Source: Niveispirillum fermenti (GTDB taxonomy: Bacteria; Pseudomonadota; Alphaproteobacteria; Azospirillales; Azospirillaceae). From it: a stretch of DNA of 64,000 nucleotides. Shown piece after piece: positions 8,108-16,404 of the stretch. Where the stretch lies: assembly GCF_048066175.1 (NCBI RefSeq), contig NZ_JBLTXA010000007.1, positions 124,001 to 188,000 of the forward strand. Reading direction: 5' to 3'. Every line of letters starts with the position of its first letter. Position 1 is the stretch's first letter. Under the pieces are notes generated by a model. It saw only the letters and a list, made by a program, of their open reading frames with translations. It did no database searches and was not told where the DNA came from. The translations under genes and the position numbers were made by a program.

Positions 8108-9507
8108 GCTTCCGCCTTCAAGGGCAGGTCCGGGTCCAGCCCCAGCCGCGCCAGGGCTGTGCGGATCGACAGGGACTGCTCGTCCGCATAGAGAACCATT
8201 TCATCGCGGACAGGCGCGCCCAGCGCCTGTTCGAACGATGCACGGCTGGAGCGCTCGTCATATTGCCGCCGCTCCCCTGCGCCAAGATTGGACTGGAATA
8301 TCCCGGCTGCACTGACGGGCAGGAAATCCTCATAGGTGATCGGCTCATATCCCAGATAACCCCGGTCCACGAGGTCATCCACCGACAGGACCGACATCCG
8401 GTCTTCAGGCGCCGCCAGCCCGGCCGGCGTGGGGAAATAGCGGAAGAAGGCCAGCCCCTGATCGCGCAGCATCCGCCAATCGTCGGGAAAGGCACGAAAG
8501 CGCATCGCCAGGGCCTGCCCATCATCGCCCGATCCCGCCTGCGCGTCGCGCCGCGCCGCCGCCAGCAACTGGTCATACAGCAGCCGGCCCTTGGGCGTCA
8601 GGGCGGCACCGCGCTGTTCAATCTCCCCGAAACGGGCCGTATGGGTGCCCAGCACATCCCCTTGGCCGGTGGCGAAACCAACCGGTTCCGACAGGGCCTT
8701 GAAGCTGGTCTGGCGCAATAGGATGGGGCAGTCGCGCCGCGGCGGCCCTTCGATCTGCGCCTTCGCCGCCATGCCCTGCGCAACCATGCGGGCCTGTGCC
8801 GCATCGATATCCAGGGTGCGCGGGGTCAGGTGGTTGATATGCGGCCCCTTGAAACTGACGATATCGGCAACCAGCCGGTGTGCGGCCACCAGCGCCTTGT
8901 AGGTCGACAAACCGACATTCGCCTGCGCATGCCAGCGGAAGGTCTCCAGCGCCTCGCGCACGAACCCGGCCGCCTGGTCATGGTCCAGGCCGCCCTGTGT
9001 CTCCGACACCGCTACCAGTTCCATGGCGCGCGGCGTGAATATCCGCCGGGCCGACAGGATGGCCGCCGCCTCTGCCCGCAACGCTTCATCCCCGATCAGG
9101 TCCAGGCGCAACAGCGAGGTGAAGACGCGAAACGGATTGCGGCGCAGGTCAGCCGCGCCCACGGGCCGGAAAGCCGTGGAATGCACCGGCACACCGGCCA
9201 CCGACAGATCATAGTAACCGACGGGAACCATGCCCATGACCGCGAACAGCCGGCGCATGTCGAACAGTTCGGCGGCCGTGCCCACCCGGATGGCGCCATG
9301 GCGTTCGACATCCAGCCGGGCCAGTTCGCCACGGCATTCCAGACGGGCCATCAAGTCCGGTGCGGATGCCAGCGCATCGGCGTTCACCGATGCCACCAGT
9401 TCCAGCAACGCGCCATATTGCGGCACCTCGGTCCGGTACATGTCCGACAGGGCGATGGAAAACAGGGCGCGGATTTCATCCGGCGGGACACAATCCGTCC
9501 TCGTCAT
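8104..9507 (-). CDS. hglS: 2-oxoadipate dioxygenase/decarboxylase (DUF1338, HglS)
   Basis: A 467-residue member of the former DUF1338 family, which converts 2-oxoadipate and O2 to D-2-hydroxyglutarate and CO2 with a non-haem iron. The candidate metal and substrate residues are visible: His70 and Arg74 in RHGAIR, His226 in GPHINHLTPR and Glu295 in FGEIEQRG. They fall at or within one residue of the positions I recall for the Pseudomonas putida enzyme. The ATG at 9507 has a GGGAG ribosome-binding site; a longer frame to 9567 lacks one. It is the first gene of the hglS-ydiJ-amaB operon. It links 2-aminoadipate (after transamination) to 2-oxoglutarate without the CoA-dependent glutaryl route. Confidence 0.92.
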   Translation of the reverse strand: MTRTDCVPPDEIRALFSIALSDMYRTEVPQYGALLELVASVNADALASAPDLMARLECRGELARLDVERHGAIRVGTAAELFDMRRLFAVMGMVPVGYYDLSVAGVPVHSTAFRPVGAADLRRNPFRVFTSLLRLDLIGDEALRAEAAAILSARRIFTPRAMELVAVSETQGGLDHDQAAGFVREALETFRWHAQANVGLSTYKALVAAHRLVADIVSFKGPHINHLTPRTLDIDAAQARMVAQGMAAKAQIEGPPRRDCPILLRQTSFKALSEPVGFATGQGDVLGTHTARFGEIEQRGAALTPKGRLLYDQLLAAARRDAQAGSGDDGQALAMRFRAFPDDWRMLRDQGLAFFRYFPTPAGLAAPEDRMSVLSVDDLVDRGYLGYEPITYEDFLPVSAAGIFQSNLGAGERRQYDERSSRASFEQALGAPVRDEMVLYADEQSLSIRTALARLGLDPDLPLKAEA

Positions 9508-9590
9508 CTGCGGCTCCCAGGCTGGTGCAATAAACGGCGGGGAGCTTCGTCGGACGAGTGCCGGCAATCAAATCAGGGATTATCAAGACC

Positions 9591-9664
9591 TCATTCCACG
9601 CCAGAATGACCTGCACACAGCGCGACGGCCCCTCCCCCCCGCATTTCATTCCATGGGGGAATGA
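9591..9664. promoter_or_regulatory. Two ATTCC-N5-RGAAT dyads between hglS and amaA
   Basis: Dyad one, TCATTCC-ACGCC-AGAATGA, spans 9591-9609. Dyad two, TCATTCC-ATGGG-GGAATGA, spans 9646-9664 and has perfect 7-bp arms. Their centres are 55 bp apart, in the 244-bp divergent promoter region. The spacing and T-N11-A form fit the LysR regulator encoded at 11045-11950. Matching dyads occur at 1534-1574. Confidence 0.65.
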
Positions 9665-9751
9665 TGTTTGGAGCAATCATCGCTATGCAGGATCATACCC
9701 ATCCGCCATCGCTTATCCGGGACTCACCGATTTCCGGACGTGGAACAACAG

Positions 9752-11035
9752 ATGTTGGGAAATGACCGCTCCCATGGCCTTTGGGAAAAGACTGCGCCGG
9801 CGCCCGTCGCCTGCACACCCTTGCACGGGGATGCACGGACCGATGTGGCCGTCATCGGCGGCGGCTATACCGGCCTGTCGGCGGCGCTGCATCTGGCCGA
9901 AGCCGGGGTTGCGGTCACCGTTCTGGAAGCGGTGGAACCCGGGTTCGGCGGGGCGGGCCGCAATGTCGGGCTGGTCAATGCCGGCATGTGGGTCATGCCC
10001 GACCATCTGTGCGACGTCCTGGGGCCGGTGCGGGGGGAGCGGCTGCTGAACCTGCTGGGCGACGGCCCGCGGGAGGTGTTCGCCCTGGTGGATCGGCTGG
10101 GCATCGAGTGCGAGGCTGAACGAAGCGGCACGCTGCATTGCGCGGTCGGGCGCGGCGGTCTGGCGGAGATCGCGCGGCGTCAGGCGCAATGGGTGCTGCG
10201 CGGTGCCCCCGTCCGGCTGCTGGACGCGGCGGAGACGCGGGCGCGGACGGGATCATCCGCCTATGCCGGCGCCCTGCTGGATGCCCGCGCCGGCACGATC
10301 CAGCCGCTGGCCTATGCCCGTGGCCTGACCCGCGCCGCCCTGGCCGCCGGCGCCCGGATATTCACCGGCAGCGCGGTCAGGGATGCACAGGCGCAGGGCG
10401 GAAAATGGCGTCTGTCCACCGGTCACGGGACCTTGACGGCGGACCGGGTGATCGTGGCAACGGACGCCTATGCCAGCGGCCCCTGGTCGCAGGTGCGGAC
10501 CGAACAGGTCCACCTGCCCTATTTCAATGTCGCGACCCCGCCCCTGCCCCCGGACATCCGCGAGACCATCCTGCCCGGCCGCGAAGGGGCCTGGGACACG
10601 CGCGATGTGTTGAGTTCCTTCCGCATGGACCGGGCCGGGCGGATGGTGTTCGGCAGCGTCGGCGCGCTGCGCGGCACCGGCACCGCCATCCACCGGGCCT
10701 GGGCGCACCGTGCCCTGCGCCGGCTGTTCCCCCAGATCGGCCCGGTCACGTTCGCGGCGGAATGGTATGGCCAGATCGGCATGACGGGCGACAATCTGCC
10801 ACGTTTCCACCGCTTCGCCGACAATGTGATCAGCTTCAGCGGCTATAATGGCCGGGGCATCGCGCCCGGAACTGTTTTCGGCAGGCTGGCGGCGGCCCTG
10901 ATGCAGGGCACCCTGCAGGATGGGGAATTGCCGCTGCCCGTGTCGCCGGTCACCCGGCCGCGCCTGGGCCGGGCACGGGAAGCCTTCTTCGAGGCCGGAG
11001 CCCAGATCGTGCATGCCGCATCCATGCGCTGGTGA
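9752..11035 (+). CDS. amaA: FAD-dependent amine oxidase, L-pipecolate oxidase type
   Basis: A 427-residue DAO/DadA-family flavoprotein. The FAD-binding GGGYTG is at residues 36-41, followed by LEAVEPGFGGAGRNVGLVNAG. The C-terminal segment FSGYNGRGIAPGTVFG is the usual FAD-closing motif. AmaA enzymes oxidise L-pipecolate to piperideine-6-carboxylate and feed electrons to the respiratory chain. The position, divergent from hglS-ydiJ-amaB, places it just upstream of AmaB in the pathway. The start was put at ATG 9752; a TTG at 9668 would add a 28-residue extension with no homology. Related enzymes act on other cyclic or secondary amines, so the pipecolate assignment depends on context. Confidence 0.78.
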   Translation: MLGNDRSHGLWEKTAPAPVACTPLHGDARTDVAVIGGGYTGLSAALHLAEAGVAVTVLEAVEPGFGGAGRNVGLVNAGMWVMPDHLCDVLGPVRGERLLNLLGDGPREVFALVDRLGIECEAERSGTLHCAVGRGGLAEIARRQAQWVLRGAPVRLLDAAETRARTGSSAYAGALLDARAGTIQPLAYARGLTRAALAAGARIFTGSAVRDAQAQGGKWRLSTGHGTLTADRVIVATDAYASGPWSQVRTEQVHLPYFNVATPPLPPDIRETILPGREGAWDTRDVLSSFRMDRAGRMVFGSVGALRGTGTAIHRAWAHRALRRLFPQIGPVTFAAEWYGQIGMTGDNLPRFHRFADNVISFSGYNGRGIAPGTVFGRLAAALMQGTLQDGELPLPVSPVTRPRLGRAREAFFEAGAQIVHAASMRW

Positions 11036-11044
11036 AAAGGGCGG

Positions 11045-11950
11045 TCAGGCCCCCGCCCGCGCCGCCGATGTCTCCGCCAGTATCCACTCCCGGAACGCCG
11101 CCAGCCGGGGATGGCTCGCACGGTCAGTGGGCCAGACGAGGTGATAACATTCCGTGCTGCGCATCGGCCGGTCCAACGCGGGGACCAGTTGGCCCGATCG
11201 CAGTTCCTCACCGATCAGCAGGTCGGGCAGCAGGGCCACGCCCAATCCCGCCACCGCGGCCTGGGCGGCCGTGGCGAACTGGTCGATCAGCATGCCATGG
11301 ACGCCATGGGCATCGACACCGTTGGCCCGCAGCCATTGCTCCCAGGCATCGGGCCGGCTGGTCAGATGGAGCAGCGGTGCCTTGCGGATGTCGGCGACCA
11401 GATCGAACGCAAACCGTTCCTTCAGGGAAGGGGAACAGGCGGGAATCACCGTCTCCGGCATCAGCATGGCCAGTTCGGCACCGGGCCATTCCGCCGGGCC
11501 GAAATGGATGGCGGCATCGATGGCTTCCAGTCGGAATTCAAACCGGCCGGGCCGGGTCACCAGATTGATGGTGATGCCCGGATGGGCTGCCATGAAGGAA
11601 GGAAGCCGTGGGGCCAGCCAGCGCGTGCCGAAGGTGGGCAGGACCGCCAGGTTCAACGTCCCGCCCGACGGGTTGGCACGGAGATTGAGCGAGGCGGTGC
11701 TGATCCGGCGCAACGCCTCTCTTATTTCCCGCGCATAGCCGTCGCCCGCCACGGTCAGGTGAATGGTCTGGCGTTCGCGATGGAACAGTTCGACCTCAAG
11801 CTGTTCCTCCAGCGCCTTGATCTGGCGGCTGACGGCACTCTGCGTCAGGCAGAGTTCACGGGCGGCGGCCGTGATGCTGCCTGTCCGCGCCGCCGCCTCG
11901 AAGGCGGACAGGAGCGGCAGGGACGGCAGGAAACGGCGGGGCGTCTGCAA
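11045..11950 (-). CDS. LysR-family transcriptional regulator (GcvA-like)
   Basis: A 301-residue LysR regulator. The N-terminal winged helix-turn-helix covers roughly residues 12-70 (SITAARELCLTQSAVSRQIK) and is followed by a long substrate-binding domain with LAVLPTFGTRWLAPRLPSF, as in GcvA-type regulators. It is convergent with amaA and next to the lysine-catabolic genes. It is therefore the best candidate to bind the ATTCY-N5-RGAAT dyads at 9591-9664 and 1534-1574. The inducer is unknown; a pathway intermediate such as pipecolate or 2-aminoadipate would be expected. Confidence 0.88.
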   Translation of the reverse strand: MQTPRRFLPSLPLLSAFEAAARTGSITAAARELCLTQSAVSRQIKALEEQLEVELFHRERQTIHLTVAGDGYAREIREALRRISTASLNLRANPSGGTLNLAVLPTFGTRWLAPRLPSFMAAHPGITINLVTRPGRFEFRLEAIDAAIHFGPAEWPGAELAMLMPETVIPACSPSLKERFAFDLVADIRKAPLLHLTSRPDAWEQWLRANGVDAHGVHGMLIDQFATAAQAAVAGLGVALLPDLLIGEELRSGQLVPALDRPMRSTECYHLVWPTDRASHPRLAAFREWILAETSAARAGA

Positions 11951-12027
11951 GGGCTCCTCCCGAGGGGCCGGCGCTGCGGGACAGTGTCAGACTGGGGGCA
12001 CGGGGACGAGGGGAAAGGGATCGGCAA

Positions 12028-12954
12028 TCAGCCGGCCTTTCCCCCTGAATGGGCCAAGGCGAAATCAAGCGCCGCCCGCACGGCCGCCACCTGCGCCCGG
12101 ATGCAGATGTCCGGGGTCGTGCGCGAGCTGTCGGGATAAACCTCCGTCGTCGTCTTGAAACGCGCATTCGTGATGGAGGGGCAAAGCCCCAGTTGCGCAA
12201 CCGGATATTCGATGATGCCATGGGCGATGACGGGCGATCCGATGATTTCACCCTGCGCATCCGGCGGCGCGATATGGGTTACCTTCTCGACCTCGGCAAT
12301 GATGGCTTTCTGGAAATCAAGCTGCCGATCCTCGCTGTCAGCCACCAGATAGAAACCGTCCGGCGTCTCCTCCTCCACGAAGACCTTACCGTCACGGGCG
12401 CTCAAGGCGGGGCCGAACTCGGTCCGGTCGGTGTCCGTGGTCTCATGCAGGTCGATATGCAGGAGGTAATCATTGGCAAAGGATTGCGTGAGATCCATCA
12501 GCGCCGTCGCCTCAACCGGCCCGCCCGGCCGGAAATTGCGGTTTGGATCCACGGCATCATGATTCCAGCGGTGGATCCGCTCATAGGCCCAGGGGCTGAC
12601 ACAGGGGGCGACCAGCAGATTGACCCTGCCGGCATAGGCCCCGGCAGCCTGATCGAGGAAGGCCAGCGCGCCGAGGACGCCGCTGGTTTCATAACCATGC
12701 ACCCCCCCGGTCACCAGGACCGCCGGCAGCCCCGGACGCATCACACGGCTGCGCAGTGCGTAGAGCGTATAGGCGTCGCCGGCATATCGTACCTGCCCAT
12801 AGACGGTCCGCTCGAAACGGTCCCCCAGGGCATCGATCCGCGTGACGATGTCCTTGTCATAGAAGCGGCGCCGGGATTGCCGGGACCGCCACTGGTCGCG
12901 CTCCCGCTCCCCCCACGGGCGCCCGGCCTCTCCGATGGGGCTGTCGGTCGTCAT
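12028..12954 (-). CDS. M14-family zinc carboxypeptidase/deacylase
   Basis: A 308-residue M14 metallopeptidase. The zinc ligands are visible as His86 and Glu89 in GGVHGYET and His170 in HIDLHET. The substrate-binding DPNRNF is at 136-141 and the catalytic glutamate is Glu271 in TTTEVYPD. The DPNRNF form is shared with succinylglutamate desuccinylase/aspartoacylase-like members, so it may release a C-terminal residue or an N-acyl group. No signal peptide is visible, so it should be cytoplasmic. It is the last gene of the seven-gene leftward peptide-processing set and starts 16 bp after the DUF885 gene. Confidence 0.82.
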   Translation of the reverse strand: MTTDSPIGEAGRPWGERERDQWRSRQSRRRFYDKDIVTRIDALGDRFERTVYGQVRYAGDAYTLYALRSRVMRPGLPAVLVTGGVHGYETSGVLGALAFLDQAAGAYAGRVNLLVAPCVSPWAYERIHRWNHDAVDPNRNFRPGGPVEATALMDLTQSFANDYLLHIDLHETTDTDRTEFGPALSARDGKVFVEEETPDGFYLVADSEDRQLDFQKAIIAEVEKVTHIAPPDAQGEIIGSPVIAHGIIEYPVAQLGLCPSITNARFKTTTEVYPDSSRTTPDICIRAQVAAVRAALDFALAHSGGKAG

Positions 12955-12970
12955 CGCACTTCATCTCCCG

Positions 12971-14671
12971 TCAGGATGCGGCGGCCATTGTGCTGCCGGC
13001 GATCCAGTCGTCAATCAACATTTCAAGCACGGGCAGCGTCACCGCCCCGGCCGCCATCAGTGTGTCGTGGAAATCGCGGATGCGGAACCCCTCTCCCAAG
13101 GCCGCCTCGGCACGGGCGCGCAGTTCGCGGAACTTCAGATTGCCAAGCTGATAGGCCAGCGCCTGCCCCGGCATGCCGATATAGCGGTCGACCTCCGCAG
13201 TCAGCGTTTCCAGCGGCATGGCCATGTTCTGACGGAAATAGGCGATCGCCTGATCCCGGCCCCAGCCCTGGGCGTGGATGCCGGTATCCAGCACCAGGCG
13301 CAGGGCGCGCCACATCTCCATTTCCAGGCGTCCATACCGCTTCTCCGGCGTGTCGTAGAAGCCCATATCCTCGCCCAGCGCCTCGCAATAGAGCGCCCAG
13401 CCTTCCAGGCAGGCGGCATATTTCAGGGCACCGAACCGGCGGAAGTCGGGAAGCTGGTCCATTTCCTGGATCAGAGCCAGATGCATCAGATGCCCTGGCC
13501 AGGCCTCATGCAAGGCCAGTGGCAGATGCATATAGCGCGGGCATTTGCCCGGCAGCGAGGTGATCCAGTGGATGCCGGCCGCACTGCCATCGGCGGGATT
13601 GGGCTGCGCATAGGCCGGCGGCATCTTGTCGGCCACGGCCACCGGAATAGAGTTGATGCCATAGGTGATGCGCGGGATACGGCCGAAATACTCGGGTATG
13701 CGAGCGTCGATGCGCTTGGACAGGATTTCGATCTGCTCACGCAATGCCTCGGCACTGGCGGCGAACTGCTGCTTGTCGGTTTGCAGATGCTGGCGGAAGC
13801 CTTCAAGGTCATCGGGGAAGCCGGCGGCCCCGGCAACAGCCAGCATTTCCCCCTTGATGCGCCCGACCTCCTTCAGGCCGATGGCATGGATGTCGGCGGG
13901 CGGCAGGTCGAGCGTCGTATACTGGCCGATATGATAGGTGTAGTGACGCTGGCCATCGACATCATCACTACAGGCAAGGCTGTCGCGGGCGGGCGGCAAT
14001 ATCGTGCGTTCAAGATAACGGGCATAGGCCAGGAAGGCGGGCACCACCACCGTCTCGACCAGCTTGCGTCCTTCCTCGGCCAGGGCCGCCATCGCCCGCC
14101 CCCGGCCCGCGGCCCGTGCCAGCGGACCGTAAAAGGCATTCTCCTGCACGGGCATCGACATCTGGCCACGGATCTGTGCGATGGCCCGTTCAACGACGAG
14201 ACGGGGATGGGCCATACCGGCGGCAACGCCCCTCGACAGGCTTTCCTGCACCGTCGCGAAGGAGGCCGCGGTCGTCGCCAGACGCTGAAGGTAGCGCCGT
14301 GCATCATCGGCCGTCGCCAGCGCGGTGGAGTTGGCCCAATAGATCAGCGTGAATTCCGGCCCCAGCGGATACAGCGTGGGCCGCAGATGGGCACCAGCAT
14401 CCACCATCTCCACCAGGGACCGGAACTCATGGTCGAGCAGCCGGTGCGTGGCCCGGTCCTGAACGCTCAGCGGCGCCGGATCGATGCTGGCAAGCTCGGC
14501 CAGCGCCGCCCGGGCCCAGGCGGCCCGCCGCTCAAAATCGGCAGGCGCCTCGTGCAGCAGCTGGTTCGCGCCGGTGGCGACACCGGCGGCGATGGCGGTG
14601 ATCGGGAACTCCTGGCACTGGAAGGTCCAGAAGCGTGCGGCCAGATCGGCCAGGGTGGTGGAAGCGCTCAT
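12971..14671 (-). CDS. DUF885-family predicted metallohydrolase
   Basis: A 566-residue DUF885 protein. The hallmark HEAWPGH is near residues 388-394 and is the likely metal-binding HExxxGH motif. A downstream YAACLEGWALYCE segment supplies the conserved glutamate, as in gluzincin-like folds. Members are predicted peptidases, mostly uncharacterised. The start at 14671 has AAGGAA upstream; a longer frame to 14953 runs into the neighbouring gene. No signal peptide is visible, although many family members are exported lipoproteins. It lies 64 bp after the Ggt homologue in the same operon. Confidence 0.82.
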   Translation of the reverse strand: MSASTTLADLAARFWTFQCQEFPITAIAAGVATGANQLLHEAPADFERRAAWARAALAELASIDPAPLSVQDRATHRLLDHEFRSLVEMVDAGAHLRPTLYPLGPEFTLIYWANSTALATADDARRYLQRLATTAASFATVQESLSRGVAAGMAHPRLVVERAIAQIRGQMSMPVQENAFYGPLARAAGRGRAMAALAEEGRKLVETVVVPAFLAYARYLERTILPPARDSLACSDDVDGQRHYTYHIGQYTTLDLPPADIHAIGLKEVGRIKGEMLAVAGAAGFPDDLEGFRQHLQTDKQQFAASAEALREQIEILSKRIDARIPEYFGRIPRITYGINSIPVAVADKMPPAYAQPNPADGSAAGIHWITSLPGKCPRYMHLPLALHEAWPGHLMHLALIQEMDQLPDFRRFGALKYAACLEGWALYCEALGEDMGFYDTPEKRYGRLEMEMWRALRLVLDTGIHAQGWGRDQAIAYFRQNMAMPLETLTAEVDRYIGMPGQALAYQLGNLKFRELRARAEAALGEGFRIRDFHDTLMAAGAVTLPVLEMLIDDWIAGSTMAAAS

Positions 14672-14735
14672 CGCGGTTTCCTTGGGTAGCGGCCGGCTTC
14701 GTGCGAGCGGGCGATGGTCGGGAAGGAGGTGGTGG

Positions 14736-16352
14736 TCAGACCGCGTCGGCAACACCGGTTCGGCGCGGGTCGGCGCAGGCGCTGGCCGTCCCGTCGGCAG
14801 CGATATGCACGCCCTCATAGCTGCCATTATGGTAGTTCCAGGGATTGACCAGTTCCATCCGAAGCCCGCGTGCCCGCACGCCGGCATGGATTTCCGGCGT
14901 GCCGCAATCCACCTCCAGCGTGAAGGCATCGGGTGAAAGGCTGTCCGGACCATAGGTCGGGCCGCCGATGCGCGGCCGGTGGACCGAACTCTCGATATCC
15001 ATCCCGAAATCCAGAATGTTGAGCGCGTTGGTCACGCAATTCGGGATCAGGCCGACACTGGGCGACCCGGCGGCCAGCACCGGCTTTCCATCCGCGTCAA
15101 AGATGATGTGCGGGGCGACATAGCAGGTGCCGCGATCCCCCGGCTTCGGCATGGTGCGGAAGAAATGCACACCGCCGGCCCACAGGTTCATACCGTCCAC
15201 GATCAGCCCGTTCGACCAGGCGCTGGACATGACGGAATGGAGGACCGTGGCAATATTGCCGTCACGATCCACAACGGTCAGGTGGTTCGACCCCGGATAG
15301 GGTACGCGGGCGGGGTCCACCCGCTTGGGCTCGCGCATCCGCATCAGCTCGAAGCGCATGGCCGCGTAATCCTTGGACAGGATGGTTTCCAGCGGCAGCG
15401 GCCAGCTGTTGGGATCGCCCTGGGCGGCGCCATCGGCGAACACTTCCAGACAGAAGCGGGCCAGCCAATACATGGTATCGGCGCTCTCGTTCGGCAGGCC
15501 CCACTCCTTCAGCGGGATGCGCTCGACAAGATTAAGGATTTCGATGATGTGGGTCCCGCCATTGTCAGGCGGGGGAGAACCGGCGATCTTATAATCGCGA
15601 TAACGGCCCCAGGCCGGGTCCATCCAGCGAACCTCGTAACGGTCGAAATCCTCCATGGTCAGCACGCCGCCGGCACGCTTGACGGTGTCGACCACCTTCT
15701 GGGTGAAGGCGGAACGGTAGAAATAATCGACGCCGTCCGTCGCCATCCGCTCCAGCGTCTCGCCCAGCGCGTGGTTGACCAGCGGCTCGCCAGGGCCGCG
15801 CAGGCTGTTGTCGCGGAAATAGATGCTGCGGCCTTCCTCCGACAGGCCGATCTTGTCCATCTTTTCGAACATCATGCCGTAGAGGAACGGGTAGATCGGA
15901 AAGCCCTTATGGGCCAGTTCGATGGCGGGTGCGGCCAGGGCTTCGCGCGACTTGCTGCCATAGCGCAGGCGCGATGCCTCCCACGCCGCCCAGAAGCCGG
16001 GAACCGCCACGCTGCGCCCTGTCGGCACATCCGCCGCGGAGAAGCCCGGCAGGCCGGCCAGCGGTGCGTTCATCGACCCGTTTATATATTGAGTGGCGCC
16101 GGTCGCCTTGTCGTAATGCATCATGCTGAGCACGCCGAAGGCCGTGGTCATGTGCGGTTCGACAACCGTCTGCGCCAGCGAGGCGGCAAGGGCGGCATCA
16201 ACGGCATTGCCGCCGTCACGCAGGACATTCAGCGCCACGCGCGAGACGATGGGGTGCGAGGTGACCACGACCCCGTCGCGTCCCGACGCCTTCTGCTTGC
16301 GCCCGAACACGGCCGCCTGCGTAAGCTGTGCGATTTCGTCATGATCGAACAT
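14736..16352 (-). CDS. Gamma-glutamyltransferase-family Ntn hydrolase with Ser at the nucleophile position
   Basis: A 538-residue Ggt-family protein that would normally self-cleave into two subunits and hydrolyse or transfer gamma-glutamyl groups. N-terminal family motifs are clear (VVTSHPIVSRVALNVLRDGG, GGNAVDAALA). At the autoprocessing site the usual TTHxSVVD reads SNHLTVVD, so Ser355 replaces the catalytic threonine. The later oxyanion segment reads GSPSVGLIP instead of the usual GSPGG form. No signal peptide is visible, unlike periplasmic Ggt. The start at 16352 has AAGGAGAGG upstream. It sits between the prolyl oligopeptidase and the DUF885 gene. It may be a specialised amidohydrolase rather than glutathione-directed. 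Confidence 0.82.
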   Translation of the reverse strand: MFDHDEIAQLTQAAVFGRKQKASGRDGVVVTSHPIVSRVALNVLRDGGNAVDAALAASLAQTVVEPHMTTAFGVLSMMHYDKATGATQYINGSMNAPLAGLPGFSAADVPTGRSVAVPGFWAAWEASRLRYGSKSREALAAPAIELAHKGFPIYPFLYGMMFEKMDKIGLSEEGRSIYFRDNSLRGPGEPLVNHALGETLERMATDGVDYFYRSAFTQKVVDTVKRAGGVLTMEDFDRYEVRWMDPAWGRYRDYKIAGSPPPDNGGTHIIEILNLVERIPLKEWGLPNESADTMYWLARFCLEVFADGAAQGDPNSWPLPLETILSKDYAAMRFELMRMREPKRVDPARVPYPGSNHLTVVDRDGNIATVLHSVMSSAWSNGLIVDGMNLWAGGVHFFRTMPKPGDRGTCYVAPHIIFDADGKPVLAAGSPSVGLIPNCVTNALNILDFGMDIESSVHRPRIGGPTYGPDSLSPDAFTLEVDCGTPEIHAGVRARGLRMELVNPWNYHNGSYEGVHIAADGTASACADPRRTGVADAV

Positions 16353-16404
16353 CACTTGCCTCTCCTTGGGATATCTTCCGGCCGAGCCGCATGCCGGTAT
16401 GCGT

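Noticed and set aside
5621..8191. 856-codon plus-strand open frame
   Set aside because: It is entirely antisense to the ydiJ gene, which has FAD and 4Fe-4S motifs. The plus frame has no recognisable domain.
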